NCBI GenBank assembly: GCA_000721375.1
Contig: JOGW01000007.1
Coordinates: 186,001 to 250,000, forward strand
Source of the DNA: Streptomyces sp. NRRL B-3428
GTDB taxonomy: Bacteria > Actinomycetota > Actinomycetes > Streptomycetales > Streptomycetaceae
Reading direction: 5' to 3'
DNA length: 64,000 nucleotides
Under the pieces are notes generated by a model. It was not told the DNA's origin, ran no database searches, and saw only the letters and a list, made by a program, of their open reading frames with translations. Below are positions 18,844 through 27,248 of the stretch, piece after piece. Within the stretch, counting starts at the first letter, position 1; each line of letters opens with the position of its first letter. The position numbers and the translations under genes are program-made.

Positions 18844-20814
18844 ATGACGTCGACGCCGACGGGCGCCCGGCCGGGCTCGGACCCGACCGAGACGACCCAG
18901 TTGCGCGTGCCATCGCATCGGACGGGTGGCTTCCGGAGAATCAAGAAGACGCTGCCGAGGTACGACTACGAGCACTACAGCCGGCTCGCGGGGCCGCTGA
19001 CCAACCCCGATCCGAGCAAGCCCTACAAGGTGCAGTACCGCACGCTGCTCTCCCAGGAGCCGCACCGGATCCGGGCCGCCCTGATGCTGGGCGCGGCGCC
19101 GCTGCTCTCGCTCATCCTCCTCGCCTGGCTGCTCCAGCCGGAGCACTGGACCGAGCGGGACTACGTGCCGAACGGATATCTGGAGTACCTCGACGTCGTC
19201 ATGCTGGTCTCGATCGGCCTGATCGAGTTCTTCCGCTGCATGAACGTGCTGTCCAACGCGCACGCCACGCTCGTCGCCCGTGACCCGATCCCGGTGGTTC
19301 CCGAGACCGGCACGCGCGTCGCGTTCCTCACCTCGTTCGTGCCCGGCAAGGAGCCGATCGAGATGGTGACCAAGACCCTGGAGGCCGCGGTCAAGCTGCG
19401 CCACCGCGGTCTCCTTCACGTCTGGCTGCTCGACGAGGGCGACGACCCCGAGGTCAAGGCGGTCTGTGCCCGGCTCGGCGTGCACCACTTCTCCCGCAAG
19501 GGTGTCGCGCGGTGGAACCAGAAGAAGGGTCCGCACCGCGCCAAGACCAAGCACGGCAACTACAACGCCTGGCTGGACGCGCACGGCGACGACTACGAGT
19601 ACTTCGCCTCCGTCGACACCGACCACGTGCCGATGCCCAACTACCTGGAGCGGATGCTCGGCTTCTTCCGCGACCCGGATGTCGGCTTCGTCATCGGCCC
19701 GCAGGTGTACGGCAACTACGACTCGTTCGTCACCAAGGCCGCCGAGTCCCAGCAGTTCCTCTTCCACGCGCTGATCCAGCGCGCGGGCAACGCGTACGGC
19801 TCCCCGATGTTCGTCGGCACCTCGAACGCGGTACGGATCAGCGCCCTCAAGCAGATCGGCGGTCTGTACGACTCGATCACCGAGGACATGGCGACCGGCT
19901 TCGAGATCCACCGCCACCGCAACCCGCGCACGGGCAAGAAGTGGCGCTCGGTGTACACACCGGACGTGCTCGCCGTCGGTGAGGGGCCGAGCGCCTGGAC
20001 GGACTTCTTCACCCAGCAGATGCGATGGTCGCGCGGTACGTACGAGACGATCCTCAAGCAGTACTGGAAGGGCTGGTACTCGCTTCCGCCGAGCAAGCTC
20101 TTCAACTACACGATGATGATCATCTTCTACCCGATGTCGGCTCTCAACTGGATCCTGGCAGCGCTGAGTTGTGCGCTGTTCCTGGGCCTGGGCGCCTCGG
20201 GTGTCAACATCGACCCGACGATCTGGCTGATGCTGTACGGCAACGCCTCGGCGCTGCAGATCGGCCTGTACATCTGGAACCGCCGGCACAACGTCTCGCC
20301 GCACGAGCCCGAGGGCTCCGGCGGTGTGGCCGGCATGGTGATGTCCGCGCTGTCCGCGCCGCTGTACGCGAAGGCGCTGATCGACTCGATGCTGCGGCGC
20401 AAGTCCAAGTTCGTGGTCACGCCGAAGGGTGACTCGGCCTCCCCCGACCGCTGGTTCGGGACCTTCCGCTACCACTGGTACTTCATCCTGATCTTCGGCG
20501 GCTCGATCGGTGCCGGGTTCTACTACGGGCACGCCCACCCCGCGATGATCACCTGGGGTGTGATCGCCATGCTGATCACGGCCACGCCCGTCTTCGTATG
20601 GCGCTGGCAGATCAAGCAGGACAGGAAGAAGCCCAAGCACGGTGCTTCACGAGGTGGTCCGGCGACCGGTGCGCCGACGCCGGCCGCGGTGCCCCAGCAG
20701 GGCGCCGCACCGCACAACCAGGAGCGTCCCAGCTGGGCCGCGACCGCCCAGCCCGGACAGCCCGGGCGCCCCGACCAGACCATGCAGATCGCCCTTGGGG
20801 GACGTAAGAAATGA
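18844..20814 (+). CDS. cslA: Cellulose synthase-like GT2 glycosyltransferase CslA
   Basis: 656 residues, ATG 18844 after GGGGGATGACT. Two N-terminal membrane helices (about 78-97 and 113-132) precede a GT2 domain with the processive-synthase residues D197 (LLDEGDD), D258/D260 (VDTDH), TED at 346-348 and QQMRW at 391-395. Several transmembrane helices follow, then a soluble Gly/Gln/Pro-rich tail. Together with GlxA it makes a beta-glycan at hyphal tips needed for attachment, tip growth and aerial hyphae in Streptomyces. The stop overlaps the glxA start by 4 bp (ATGA), so expression is coupled. Confidence 0.95.
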   Translation: MTSTPTGARPGSDPTETTQLRVPSHRTGGFRRIKKTLPRYDYEHYSRLAGPLTNPDPSKPYKVQYRTLLSQEPHRIRAALMLGAAPLLSLILLAWLLQPEHWTERDYVPNGYLEYLDVVMLVSIGLIEFFRCMNVLSNAHATLVARDPIPVVPETGTRVAFLTSFVPGKEPIEMVTKTLEAAVKLRHRGLLHVWLLDEGDDPEVKAVCARLGVHHFSRKGVARWNQKKGPHRAKTKHGNYNAWLDAHGDDYEYFASVDTDHVPMPNYLERMLGFFRDPDVGFVIGPQVYGNYDSFVTKAAESQQFLFHALIQRAGNAYGSPMFVGTSNAVRISALKQIGGLYDSITEDMATGFEIHRHRNPRTGKKWRSVYTPDVLAVGEGPSAWTDFFTQQMRWSRGTYETILKQYWKGWYSLPPSKLFNYTMMIIFYPMSALNWILAALSCALFLGLGASGVNIDPTIWLMLYGNASALQIGLYIWNRRHNVSPHEPEGSGGVAGMVMSALSAPLYAKALIDSMLRRKSKFVVTPKGDSASPDRWFGTFRYHWYFILIFGGSIGAGFYYGHAHPAMITWGVIAMLITATPVFVWRWQIKQDRKKPKHGASRGGPATGAPTPAAVPQQGAAPHNQERPSWAATAQPGQPGRPDQTMQIALGGRKK

Positions 20815-22769
20815 CCGTCGGCTCCACGCCGGTGAAGCACACCCGCCGCCGCGCCCGCCGCATAGCGATAGGCGCGGCGGTGGTGCTTGCGCTCGCCGGA
20901 ATGAACGGTCCCGCTCTATGGCGTTTCGCCTCCGAGCAGTACCACGACTACAAGATCAACAGGCCTGAGTACAAGGCCGACAACGGCAAGTGGGACATCG
21001 TCGACGTCCCCGACGAGTTCAAGCTGAACACGATCCACGCGGCGCTCCTGCACACGGGGAAGGTGCTGCTCGTCGCGGGCTCGGGCAACAACCAGAAGAA
21101 CTTCGACGCGAAGAAGTTCGACACCGTGCTCTGGGATCCGGTGAAGAACACCTTCAAGAAGATCCCCACCCCCAACGACCTGTTCTGCACCGGGCACACC
21201 CAACTCCCGGACGGCAAGCTCCTGGTGGCGGGCGGCACGAAGTCGTACGAGAAGCTCAAGGGCGATGTCACCAAGGCCGGCGGCCTGATGATCGTCCACA
21301 ACGAGTCCCCGGACAAGCCGATCACCCTGCCCGAGGGCACCAAGCTCACCGGCAAGGAGAACGGCAAGACCTTCGTCCTGACCGAGTCGATCGTGGTCGA
21401 GCGCGCGAAGAAGACCTTCGACCCGGAGACCGGGAAGTTCACCGGTAACAAGCCGGGGCTCGAGCGGGTCTACGTCGAGGCCGAGAAGAGCGGCAAGAAG
21501 TACGAGACCGGCACCGAGGACAACTACAAGATCGAGGGCCTGAGCGGCGCCGACGCCAAGAACACGTACGGCATCGCGCAGAAGCTCGCCCTGGACAAGA
21601 AGGACTTCCAGGGCATCGACGACGCCTACGAGTTCGACCCGGTGGCCGAGAAGTACATCAAGGTCGACCCGATGAACGAGTCGCGCTGGTACCCCACGCT
21701 GACCACGCTCTCGGACGGCCGGATCCTCGCGCTCTCGGGCCTGGACGACATCGGCCAGGTCGTGCCCGGCAACCGCAACGAGGTGTACGACCCGGACACG
21801 AAGAAGTGGAGTTACGTCCCGCAGAAGCGGCAGTTCCCGACGTATCCCGCGATCTTCCTGCTGCCCAACGGCAAGCTCTTCTACTCGGGCGCCAACGCGG
21901 GCTACGGGCCCGACAACGTGGGCCGCGACCCCGGCATCTGGGACTTCGACACCAATGACTTCACCAAGGTGGGCGGCCTGTCCGACCCCAAGCTGATGGA
22001 GACGGCGGGCACGGTGTGGCTGCCGCCGGCGCAGGACGAGAAGTTCATGGTGGTCGGCGGCGGCGGTGTCGGTGAGTCGGAGGACTCCAGCGACAAGACC
22101 CGCATCATCGATCTCTCCGAGGACGACCCGGAGTTCAAGGACGGGCCCGCCTTCGACCAGGGCACACGCTATCCGCAGTCCTCGGTCCTGCCCGACGACA
22201 CCGTGCTGATCTCCGGCGGCTCGAAGGACTACCGGGGCCGCTCCGGCTCCAACATCCTCGAGGCGCGCCTCTACGACGCCAAGTCGGGCGACATGCGCAA
22301 GGTCGCCGACCCGCTGGTGGGCCGCAACTACCACTCCGGCTCGCTGCTGCTGCCCGACGGCCGGGTGGTCTTCTTCGGTTCGGACTCGCTGTACGCGGAC
22401 GAGGCCAACACCAAGCCCGGCGAGTTCGAGCAGCGGCTGGAGATCTACACGCCGCCGTACCTCTACCAGGGCTCCCAGCCCTCGCTGAGCAAGGGCCCCG
22501 GCTCGATCGAGCGCGGTGAGTCGGCCACGTTCAAGACCGAGCACGCCACGTCCATCACGAACGCTCGGCTGATCAGGCCGTCGGCGTCCACGCACGTCAC
22601 GGACATCGACCAGCGCTCGATCGCCCTCGATCTGAAGAAGAGCGCGGACAGTGTCACGCTGACCGTCCCGAAGAACAAGAACCTGGTGCAGCCGGGCTGG
22701 TACATGCTGTTCGTCACCGACGACCAGGGTGTTCCGAGCGAGGCGCAGTGGGTGGAGGTCCCGGAGTAG
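20811..22769 (+). CDS. glxA: Copper radical oxidase GlxA (galactose oxidase-like)
   Basis: 652 residues. A single N-terminal anchor helix (about 17-35) holds an extracellular seven-bladed propeller. The Cys of DLFCTGH (C126) and the Tyr of SRWYPT (Y294) match the crosslinked Cys-Tyr cofactor pair of galactose oxidase. NYHSGSLLLPDGR and STHVTDIDQR supply the other copper ligands. A Lys/Glu-rich insert (about 145-290) separates blades, as in other GlxA proteins. It acts on the CslA glycan, probably oxidising it. It follows cslA directly and is ended by a strong hairpin. Confidence 0.95.
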   Translation: MTVGSTPVKHTRRRARRIAIGAAVVLALAGMNGPALWRFASEQYHDYKINRPEYKADNGKWDIVDVPDEFKLNTIHAALLHTGKVLLVAGSGNNQKNFDAKKFDTVLWDPVKNTFKKIPTPNDLFCTGHTQLPDGKLLVAGGTKSYEKLKGDVTKAGGLMIVHNESPDKPITLPEGTKLTGKENGKTFVLTESIVVERAKKTFDPETGKFTGNKPGLERVYVEAEKSGKKYETGTEDNYKIEGLSGADAKNTYGIAQKLALDKKDFQGIDDAYEFDPVAEKYIKVDPMNESRWYPTLTTLSDGRILALSGLDDIGQVVPGNRNEVYDPDTKKWSYVPQKRQFPTYPAIFLLPNGKLFYSGANAGYGPDNVGRDPGIWDFDTNDFTKVGGLSDPKLMETAGTVWLPPAQDEKFMVVGGGGVGESEDSSDKTRIIDLSEDDPEFKDGPAFDQGTRYPQSSVLPDDTVLISGGSKDYRGRSGSNILEARLYDAKSGDMRKVADPLVGRNYHSGSLLLPDGRVVFFGSDSLYADEANTKPGEFEQRLEIYTPPYLYQGSQPSLSKGPGSIERGESATFKTEHATSITNARLIRPSASTHVTDIDQRSIALDLKKSADSVTLTVPKNKNLVQPGWYMLFVTDDQGVPSEAQWVEVPE

Positions 22770-22789
22770 GGATCAGCCGCGATACGTGA

Positions 22790-22824
22790 CTGAGGGCGCC
22801 CCCTGGCTCAGGGGGCGCCCTCAG
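22790..22824. terminator. Bidirectional terminator between glxA and cslZ
   Basis: A perfect 16-bp stem (22790-22805 with 22809-22824), loop GCT, between convergent genes. Confidence 0.9.
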
Positions 22825-22850
22825 TCTCTGTGCTGTGCGGGTCAGTTGGC

Positions 22851-23864
22851 TTACTTGGCGTTCTTGGCGAGCCCCAGCGCGTACTCGGGCCACCACTCGC
22901 CTGCCTTCGGGCCGCCCCGGCAGTCGCCGTCCGACTCCCCCGGGCGCTTGATCCACAGATAGGCGTCCACGCGCTCGTCGGCCGTCTGAACCGTGGGCGC
23001 CTCACCGAGCGCGCGGCCCGGCGGGTTGCACCAGGGGTCCGACTCGCCCGTCTCCCAAGGGCCGTTGCCATTACGGCTGGTGTCGATGACGAAGGGCTTG
23101 CCGCCGACCTTGTCCGAGAGCTTCTTGCCGAACTCGATGGAGTCCTCGGTGCTGTAGTAGTTCGACACGTTCACCGCGAAGCCGTCGGCCTTGTCGATAC
23201 CGGCGCGCTGCAGCGGCTCGTAGAACGAGTCCGGGTCGGCGGCGCCCGGGTTGCCGCCGTCGATGTACACCTTGGTGTTCTTCAGCGCGTGGAGCTTGTC
23301 GATGGCGCCCCTGAGCAGGTCGTAGCGCTCCTCGTGGAGCTCCTGCGGGGTGCAGTCGCCCACGAGGTGAAGGAGCGCGTCCGGCTCCAGGATCACGGTC
23401 GCCCTGCGGTCCTCGATACCCGCGGCCACCTCGTCGATGAACTTGCGGTACGCATCGCCGTCCGCCGCACCGCCCTTGGAGTACTGGCCGCAGTCGCGGT
23501 GCGGGATGTTGTAGAGCACGAGCAGCGCGTCGCGGTCGGCCGCCTCGGCGGCCTCGGTGAACCCTCGCGCCTGGTCCTGCGCATTCTCCGGCACGAGCCA
23601 CTCGCCCGTCGGCTGCTCCGCGATCTTCTTGATCAGCTCTGCGTCCGCGTCCTTGTTCTCCTGCTGATACGTCGCCAGCTGCCTGGTCGCGTTCGTATCG
23701 GGATTGACCCAGTACGGGTCCGTGCCCTTCGGTTGCTGTGTCGCGCTCCCCTCGGGCTTGTCGGGATCGTCACTCGACGAGCAGCCGGTAGCCAGCAGCA
23801 CCGCCCCCACGAGCGCCGCACCCGTCTTCACCGCCCCCCGGATCACCGCGGAACTGCTGTACAT
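22851..23864 (-). CDS. cslZ: Lipoprotein glycoside hydrolase family 6 (CslZ-like endoglucanase)
   Basis: 337 residues, ATG 23864 with GGGGGAG upstream. The signal sequence ends in the lipobox LATGC (Cys about 28), then a Ser/Asp/Lys linker. The GH6 catalytic domain shows VLYNIPHRDCGQYSKGG, ILEPDALLHL (catalytic Asp region), YIDGGNPG, VIDTSRNGNGPW and YLWIKRPGESDGDC, all standard for GH6 cellulases. Its place beside cslA-glxA matches the conserved Streptomyces locus in which it trims the nascent glycan. It is encoded convergently and transcribed separately. Confidence 0.93.
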   Translation of the reverse strand: MYSSSAVIRGAVKTGAALVGAVLLATGCSSSDDPDKPEGSATQQPKGTDPYWVNPDTNATRQLATYQQENKDADAELIKKIAEQPTGEWLVPENAQDQARGFTEAAEAADRDALLVLYNIPHRDCGQYSKGGAADGDAYRKFIDEVAAGIEDRRATVILEPDALLHLVGDCTPQELHEERYDLLRGAIDKLHALKNTKVYIDGGNPGAADPDSFYEPLQRAGIDKADGFAVNVSNYYSTEDSIEFGKKLSDKVGGKPFVIDTSRNGNGPWETGESDPWCNPPGRALGEAPTVQTADERVDAYLWIKRPGESDGDCRGGPKAGEWWPEYALGLAKNAK

Positions 23865-23924
23865 CCACTCCCCCTTGGGTGCACTGTCGGAGGTTCAATC
23901 CTGACATAGGTGCCGGTGGGCTTC

Positions 23925-23980
23925 GAGGTGTGCCGGGTCCGGCACACCTCATCGTGGACGACCTGTTACAGCGCCTGTAA
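23925..23980. promoter_or_regulatory. Two palindromes in the divergent cslZ / GAF-ANTAR promoter region
   Basis: GAGGTGTGCCGG (23925-23936) and its exact complement (23939-23950) form a 26-bp palindrome. Sixteen bases on, TTACAG-CGC-CTGTAA (23966-23980) is a second perfect palindrome with flanking CCTG/CAGG. The second lies 44 bp upstream of the GAF-ANTAR start and is AT-richer than its surroundings, as an operator would be. Confidence 0.5.
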
Positions 23981-24023
23981 GCAGGGTAGGCGCGGAGCGA
24001 CCGATGCACCTGAGGAGGGCCCG

Positions 24024-24776
24024 ATGGTCGATACGGGGAGGGACTTACGGCTGGCAGCAGTCCTCGTCGCCACGGCGGACACGCTGGGCGACGCCTTCGA
24101 CATGCCCGAGTATCTGCGCCGTTTCGCCGATGACTGCGTGGAGGTGCTCGGCGCGGACGCGGCCGGCATCCTGCTCGTCGGCGCCGATGCCGACATCTCC
24201 ATCGTCACCAGCAGCGACCCGCACGGCCATGTGCGTACGCTCCTGGAGATCCAGCACCAGGGCGGGCCCGCCCTGGACGCCTGCGCCGCCGGGGAGGCGG
24301 TCCCCCCGGTCCGGCTCGCCGGCCCCGAAGCGGCCGAGCGGTGGCCGCAGTTGACGGAACGGGCGCAGCGGCAAGGGATGACCGCGACCTGTGCGGTCCC
24401 GCTGCGCCGGGGCGACACTCTGATCGGCGCCCTGAACCTCTTCACCAACGGCCGGCCCGAGCACCACGTACTGCAGCTCGAACTGGCCCAGCTGCTCGCC
24501 GACGCGGCGGCGATCGGCCTGTCCCAGAGGCGGGCCCTCGACGACTGCAGGGCCCTGACCCGGCAGCTGCAGTCCGCGCTGTCCAGCCGGGTCCGTATCG
24601 AACAGGCCAAGGGGCTGCTCGCCGAGCGCTGGGGCGTCAAGGTGGACGCGGCGTTCACAGCGCTGCGGGCGCACGCCCGGCGGATGCGCCAACCGATCGA
24701 CGCGATCGCCCAGGATCTGCTCGACGGACGGCTCACCGACACCGAGCTCGAAGCGGACCGTCCCGAGCGGTGGTGA
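24024..24776 (+). CDS. GAF-ANTAR domain RNA-binding antiterminator
   Basis: 250 residues, ATG 24024 with GAGGAGGG at 24012-24019. The GAF sensor domain spans about 15-165 (LGADAAGILLVGADADISIV, ATCAVPLRRGDTLIGALNLF). The C-terminal ANTAR helices span about 185-245 (SRVRIEQAKGLLAERWGVKVDAAF, then TALRAHARRMRQPIDAIAQDLL). ANTAR proteins bind paired hexaloop hairpins in leader RNAs and prevent termination; the GAF domain usually senses a small ligand or protein state. Its RNA target is not apparent nearby. Confidence 0.9.
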   Translation: MVDTGRDLRLAAVLVATADTLGDAFDMPEYLRRFADDCVEVLGADAAGILLVGADADISIVTSSDPHGHVRTLLEIQHQGGPALDACAAGEAVPPVRLAGPEAAERWPQLTERAQRQGMTATCAVPLRRGDTLIGALNLFTNGRPEHHVLQLELAQLLADAAAIGLSQRRALDDCRALTRQLQSALSSRVRIEQAKGLLAERWGVKVDAAFTALRAHARRMRQPIDAIAQDLLDGRLTDTELEADRPERW

Positions 24777-25290
24777 GGACAACGGTGTCTGCGCCCGCTT
24801 CCCCTCCGCCACCACGGCACCATTCAGCCAACCGTCCGCGGCACCACTGAGCCGACCGTCCAGGAACTCACCCCGGTCAGCGGACCAACTGCCATTCATT
24901 CCGGTCGAGTTGGCAGTTCCCGGCTCTGGGCGAGCCAGGACTTCCGCTCTAGAGTGAGGTCAACGGCCCCAGCCCCCGGCCTACATCGACGACCCCCTCG
25001 CCGGAGTCCCCAGGCCCGGGCGGCCGTCACAGTCGCGCCCCCTCGTGGAACGGCTGGTTCTTCTTGCGCAGACTTCAGTGACTGGACCCCCAGACCTCCC
25101 GTGCCGGCGCCGGGTTTCTCCCGCAGCCCGTGCGCGCACGGTCGAGGACCGGCCCGGCCGGTGGCTCCGGGGGGAGCGGGCCACCGGCCGGGTCTGGTAC
25201 GTCCAGGGGCGGCCGATCGAGGGTGATGGGCAAACGCGCGGTTGACAGCCCTCCCCCTGAGTTGGGACTCTCCGGACGACAAGTCCATAC
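24777..25290. other. Intergenic stretch, no gene recognised
   Basis: Apparent reading frames on both strands have no ribosome sites and no recognisable protein motifs. A TTGACA at 25244-25249 could be the -35 box of the riboswitch transcript, but no convincing -10 follows. Confidence 0.4.
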
Positions 25291-25433
25291 ATCGAGGCGA
25301 CGGTTGACAGGAACCCGGTGCGAATCCGGGGCGGTCCCGCCACTGTGACCGCGTAGGCGCTGCGTACCCACGTATCGCGTCCGCGGAAGTCAGGAACTGA
25401 CCCGTCGTCCTCCTGCCATGGGGCGTGGAAACC
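25291..25433 (+). ncRNA. Cobalamin riboswitch
   Basis: The conserved core reads GGAACCCGGTGCGAATCCGG (25310-25329), followed by GCGGTCCCGCCACTGTGACC. The B12 box GCCACTG lies at 25339-25345, then GGAAGTCAGGAACTGACCC further on. These are the signature strings of adenosylcobalamin riboswitches. It sits directly upstream of cbtB; cobalamin binding should reduce cobalt transporter expression, by translation block or termination. Confidence 0.95.
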
Positions 25434-25453
25434 CCGGAAGGAGACCCACCCGG

Positions 25454-25672
25454 ATGTCCCTGCACTCGGCACAGCACCCGAGCACGACGGCGGCCCAGGA
25501 CGCGACCACCAGGACGCGTGACTGGATGATCGCCGCCGCGGCCGCGATCGTGGCGATCATCGCCCTGTACGCGGTGTTCTTCGACCAAGGCACCCTGATC
25601 TCGGCGACCGGCGACTACCTGCACGAGTTCGCGCACGACGGACGGCACCTCTTCGGCGCCCCCTGCCACTGA
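25454..25672 (+). CDS. cbtB: Cobalt transporter subunit CbtB
   Basis: 72 residues, ATG 25454 with AAGGAG 12 bp upstream. A single transmembrane helix (WMIAAAAAIVAIIALYAVFF) is followed by the conserved histidine-containing tail YLHEFAHDGRHLFGAPCH, which probably handles Co2+. Size, topology and tail match CbtB. It is read from the cobalamin riboswitch and is followed 19 bp later by cbtA. Confidence 0.92.
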   Translation: MSLHSAQHPSTTAAQDATTRTRDWMIAAAAAIVAIIALYAVFFDQGTLISATGDYLHEFAHDGRHLFGAPCH

Positions 25673-25691
25673 TCGGGGACCGAAGCACATC

Positions 25692-26486
25692 ATGTCGACT
25701 CCAGTTCTCCCCCTGCTCGGCCGCGGTCTGATGGCGGGAGGAGCGGCGGGCCTCGCGGCCGGCCTCTTCTCCCTGCTGCTCGCCGAGCCCCTGATGGACC
25801 GTGCGATACGTCTCGAAGAGGCGCGCTCCCATGAGCACGCCGATGCGGGCGCCGCCGCGGTCCAGCACCACGAGGAGCTGTTCACACGCTCCACGCAGCA
25901 CTTCGGCCTGGTCGTCACCTCGGTGGTGTTCGGCCTCGCCCTCGGCATCCTCTTCGCGATCGCCTACGCCTTGGTGCACCGCCGCAATCCGGCGGACTCC
26001 CCGTGGCCGCGCGCCCTGCTCTTCTCGGGTGCGGCCTTCCTCGCGATCTCACTGCTGCCGGCCCTGCGCTATCCGGCCAACCCGCCGGGCGTGGGCGACT
26101 CCTCCACCGTCTCCAACCGCCAGGCCCTGTGGCTGGCCGCCGTGGTGATCGGCGTCCTCGGCATGTTCCTGGTCTGGCAGGTGTACGTACGGCTCGCGGG
26201 CCGGAGCGTTCCGGTGCGTCAGGTCGCGGCGCTCTGCACGGGCATCGCGGTCCTCGCGGTCCTGTTCGCCCTGCCCGGCAACCCGGACGAAGTCCCCGTA
26301 GCGGCAACGCTGTTGTGGGACTTCCGGGTCCTGTCGATCGCCTCGCACGCCCTGCTGTGGGCGGTGTTCGCGGTGGTCTTCGGGGCGCTGGGGCTGCGGG
26401 CGTTCGCCCGGGCGGCCGTACCTTCGGCTGGACAGACCCCGCCCTCCCGGGGGCCGAGCCCTTCCAAGGCTACCGGCGCCCACTGA
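25692..26486 (+). CDS. cbtA: Cobalt transporter subunit CbtA
   Basis: 264 residues with five or six transmembrane helices. It begins LLGRGLMAGGAAGLAAGLFSLLLAEP, with RAIRLEEA and a His-rich loop (SHEHADAGAAAVQHHEE), then FTRSTQHFGLVVTSVVFG, all typical of CbtA. It forms the cobalt uptake channel with CbtB. Coordinate control by B12 through the shared leader supports the function. A 20-bp hairpin terminator follows. Confidence 0.92.
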   Translation: MSTPVLPLLGRGLMAGGAAGLAAGLFSLLLAEPLMDRAIRLEEARSHEHADAGAAAVQHHEELFTRSTQHFGLVVTSVVFGLALGILFAIAYALVHRRNPADSPWPRALLFSGAAFLAISLLPALRYPANPPGVGDSSTVSNRQALWLAAVVIGVLGMFLVWQVYVRLAGRSVPVRQVAALCTGIAVLAVLFALPGNPDEVPVAATLLWDFRVLSIASHALLWAVFAVVFGALGLRAFARAAVPSAGQTPPSRGPSPSKATGAH

Positions 26487-26495
26487 CAACGCCGG

Positions 26496-26540
26496 CAGGC
26501 AAGGGGCCCCGACCGTTCCGCGGTCGGGGCCCCTTGCCTG
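26496..26540. terminator. Perfect 20-bp hairpin between cbtA and the sortase gene
   Basis: 26496-26515 pairs exactly with 26521-26540 around TTCCG. It serves two convergent genes. Confidence 0.9.
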
Positions 26541-26611
26541 TCAGATACGTGGTCAGGGTCCCTTGCCCGTCAAATACGCGGTCAGGGCCCTTCGCCCGTC
26601 AAATACGCGGA
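26531..26611. repeat. 29-bp tandem repeat covering the 3' end of the class F sortase gene
   Basis: Units start at 26531, 26560 and 26589, each built around GCC(C/T)GTCA(A/G)ATACG(C/T)GG with CAGGG joining them. The unit at 26589 is the last coding portion of the sortase. The two downstream units repeat it, and the first overlaps the terminator arm. Confidence 0.7.
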
Positions 26612-27244
26612 GACCACGACATTCGACGAGTAGGTCTTGCTCGCCCGGTCGAAGGTGCCGCCACAGGTGATCAGCCGCAGCTCGGCACGCCCGTCGGCGC
26701 GCACCCCGTACGCCTTGTCCGGGTCGAATCCCGCCCGGTCGTAGACCGCGACCTCCTCGACGGTGAACTCGGCGATCGTGCCGTCCGACCTGGTCACCCT
26801 GACCTTCTCACCGGGCTTGAGCGCGCTGAGGTTGTAGAACACCGCGGGCCTCGTGGTGGTGTCCACATGCCCGACGAACAGCGCCGTGCCCTTCGCACCC
26901 GGCTGCACCCCGCCCCCGTACCAGCCGACCACTCCGGCCTGGTCGTACGGCGGCGGTGCGATCGCACCCTCGCTGTCCAGGCCGCGCTTGATCACGGGGG
27001 CCTGCACTCCTATGGCCGGGATGTCGACGCGATGCGGCCTCGCCTCACCCAACGGCTTGATGGCGGGCGGAAGATCGACGGCGAGCAGCGGGCGTCCGAC
27101 GGCGGCGACGTCCCCGGTCGCGGTGGAACCTCCGCCGGGCACCCCGGCGATCTCGCGGCCCCACAGCCACAGGCCCACGAGCAGCACCGCCCATGCGATG
27201 CCGGTGAGCAGCCGCCCGCTCCCCGAAGAACGGTCATGACCCAT
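26582..27244 (-). CDS. Class F sortase
   Basis: 220 residues, ATG 27244. An N-terminal transmembrane helix (LLTGIAWAVLLVGLWLWG) is followed by an extracytoplasmic sortase barrel with the catalytic His in LFVGHVDTT, Cys in LRLITCGG and Arg in FDRASKTY, as in actinobacterial class F sortases. It starts 4 bp after the stop of a membrane-anchored protein gene, with which it forms an operon. The 3' end shows a tandem micro-duplication. The substrate sorting signal for class F enzymes is poorly known. Confidence 0.9.
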   Translation of the reverse strand: MGHDRSSGSGRLLTGIAWAVLLVGLWLWGREIAGVPGGGSTATGDVAAVGRPLLAVDLPPAIKPLGEARPHRVDIPAIGVQAPVIKRGLDSEGAIAPPPYDQAGVVGWYGGGVQPGAKGTALFVGHVDTTTRPAVFYNLSALKPGEKVRVTRSDGTIAEFTVEEVAVYDRAGFDPDKAYGVRADGRAELRLITCGGTFDRASKTYSSNVVVSAYLTGEGP

Positions 27245-27248
27245 GGGG

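Noticed and set aside
18700..20640. Long minus-strand frame over cslA
   Set aside because: Shadow of cslA; low-complexity His/Arg/Asp-rich translation.
26531..26611. CRISPR-like direct repeats
   Set aside because: 29-bp units are contiguous with no spacers and duplicate coding sequence; this is a tandem duplication.
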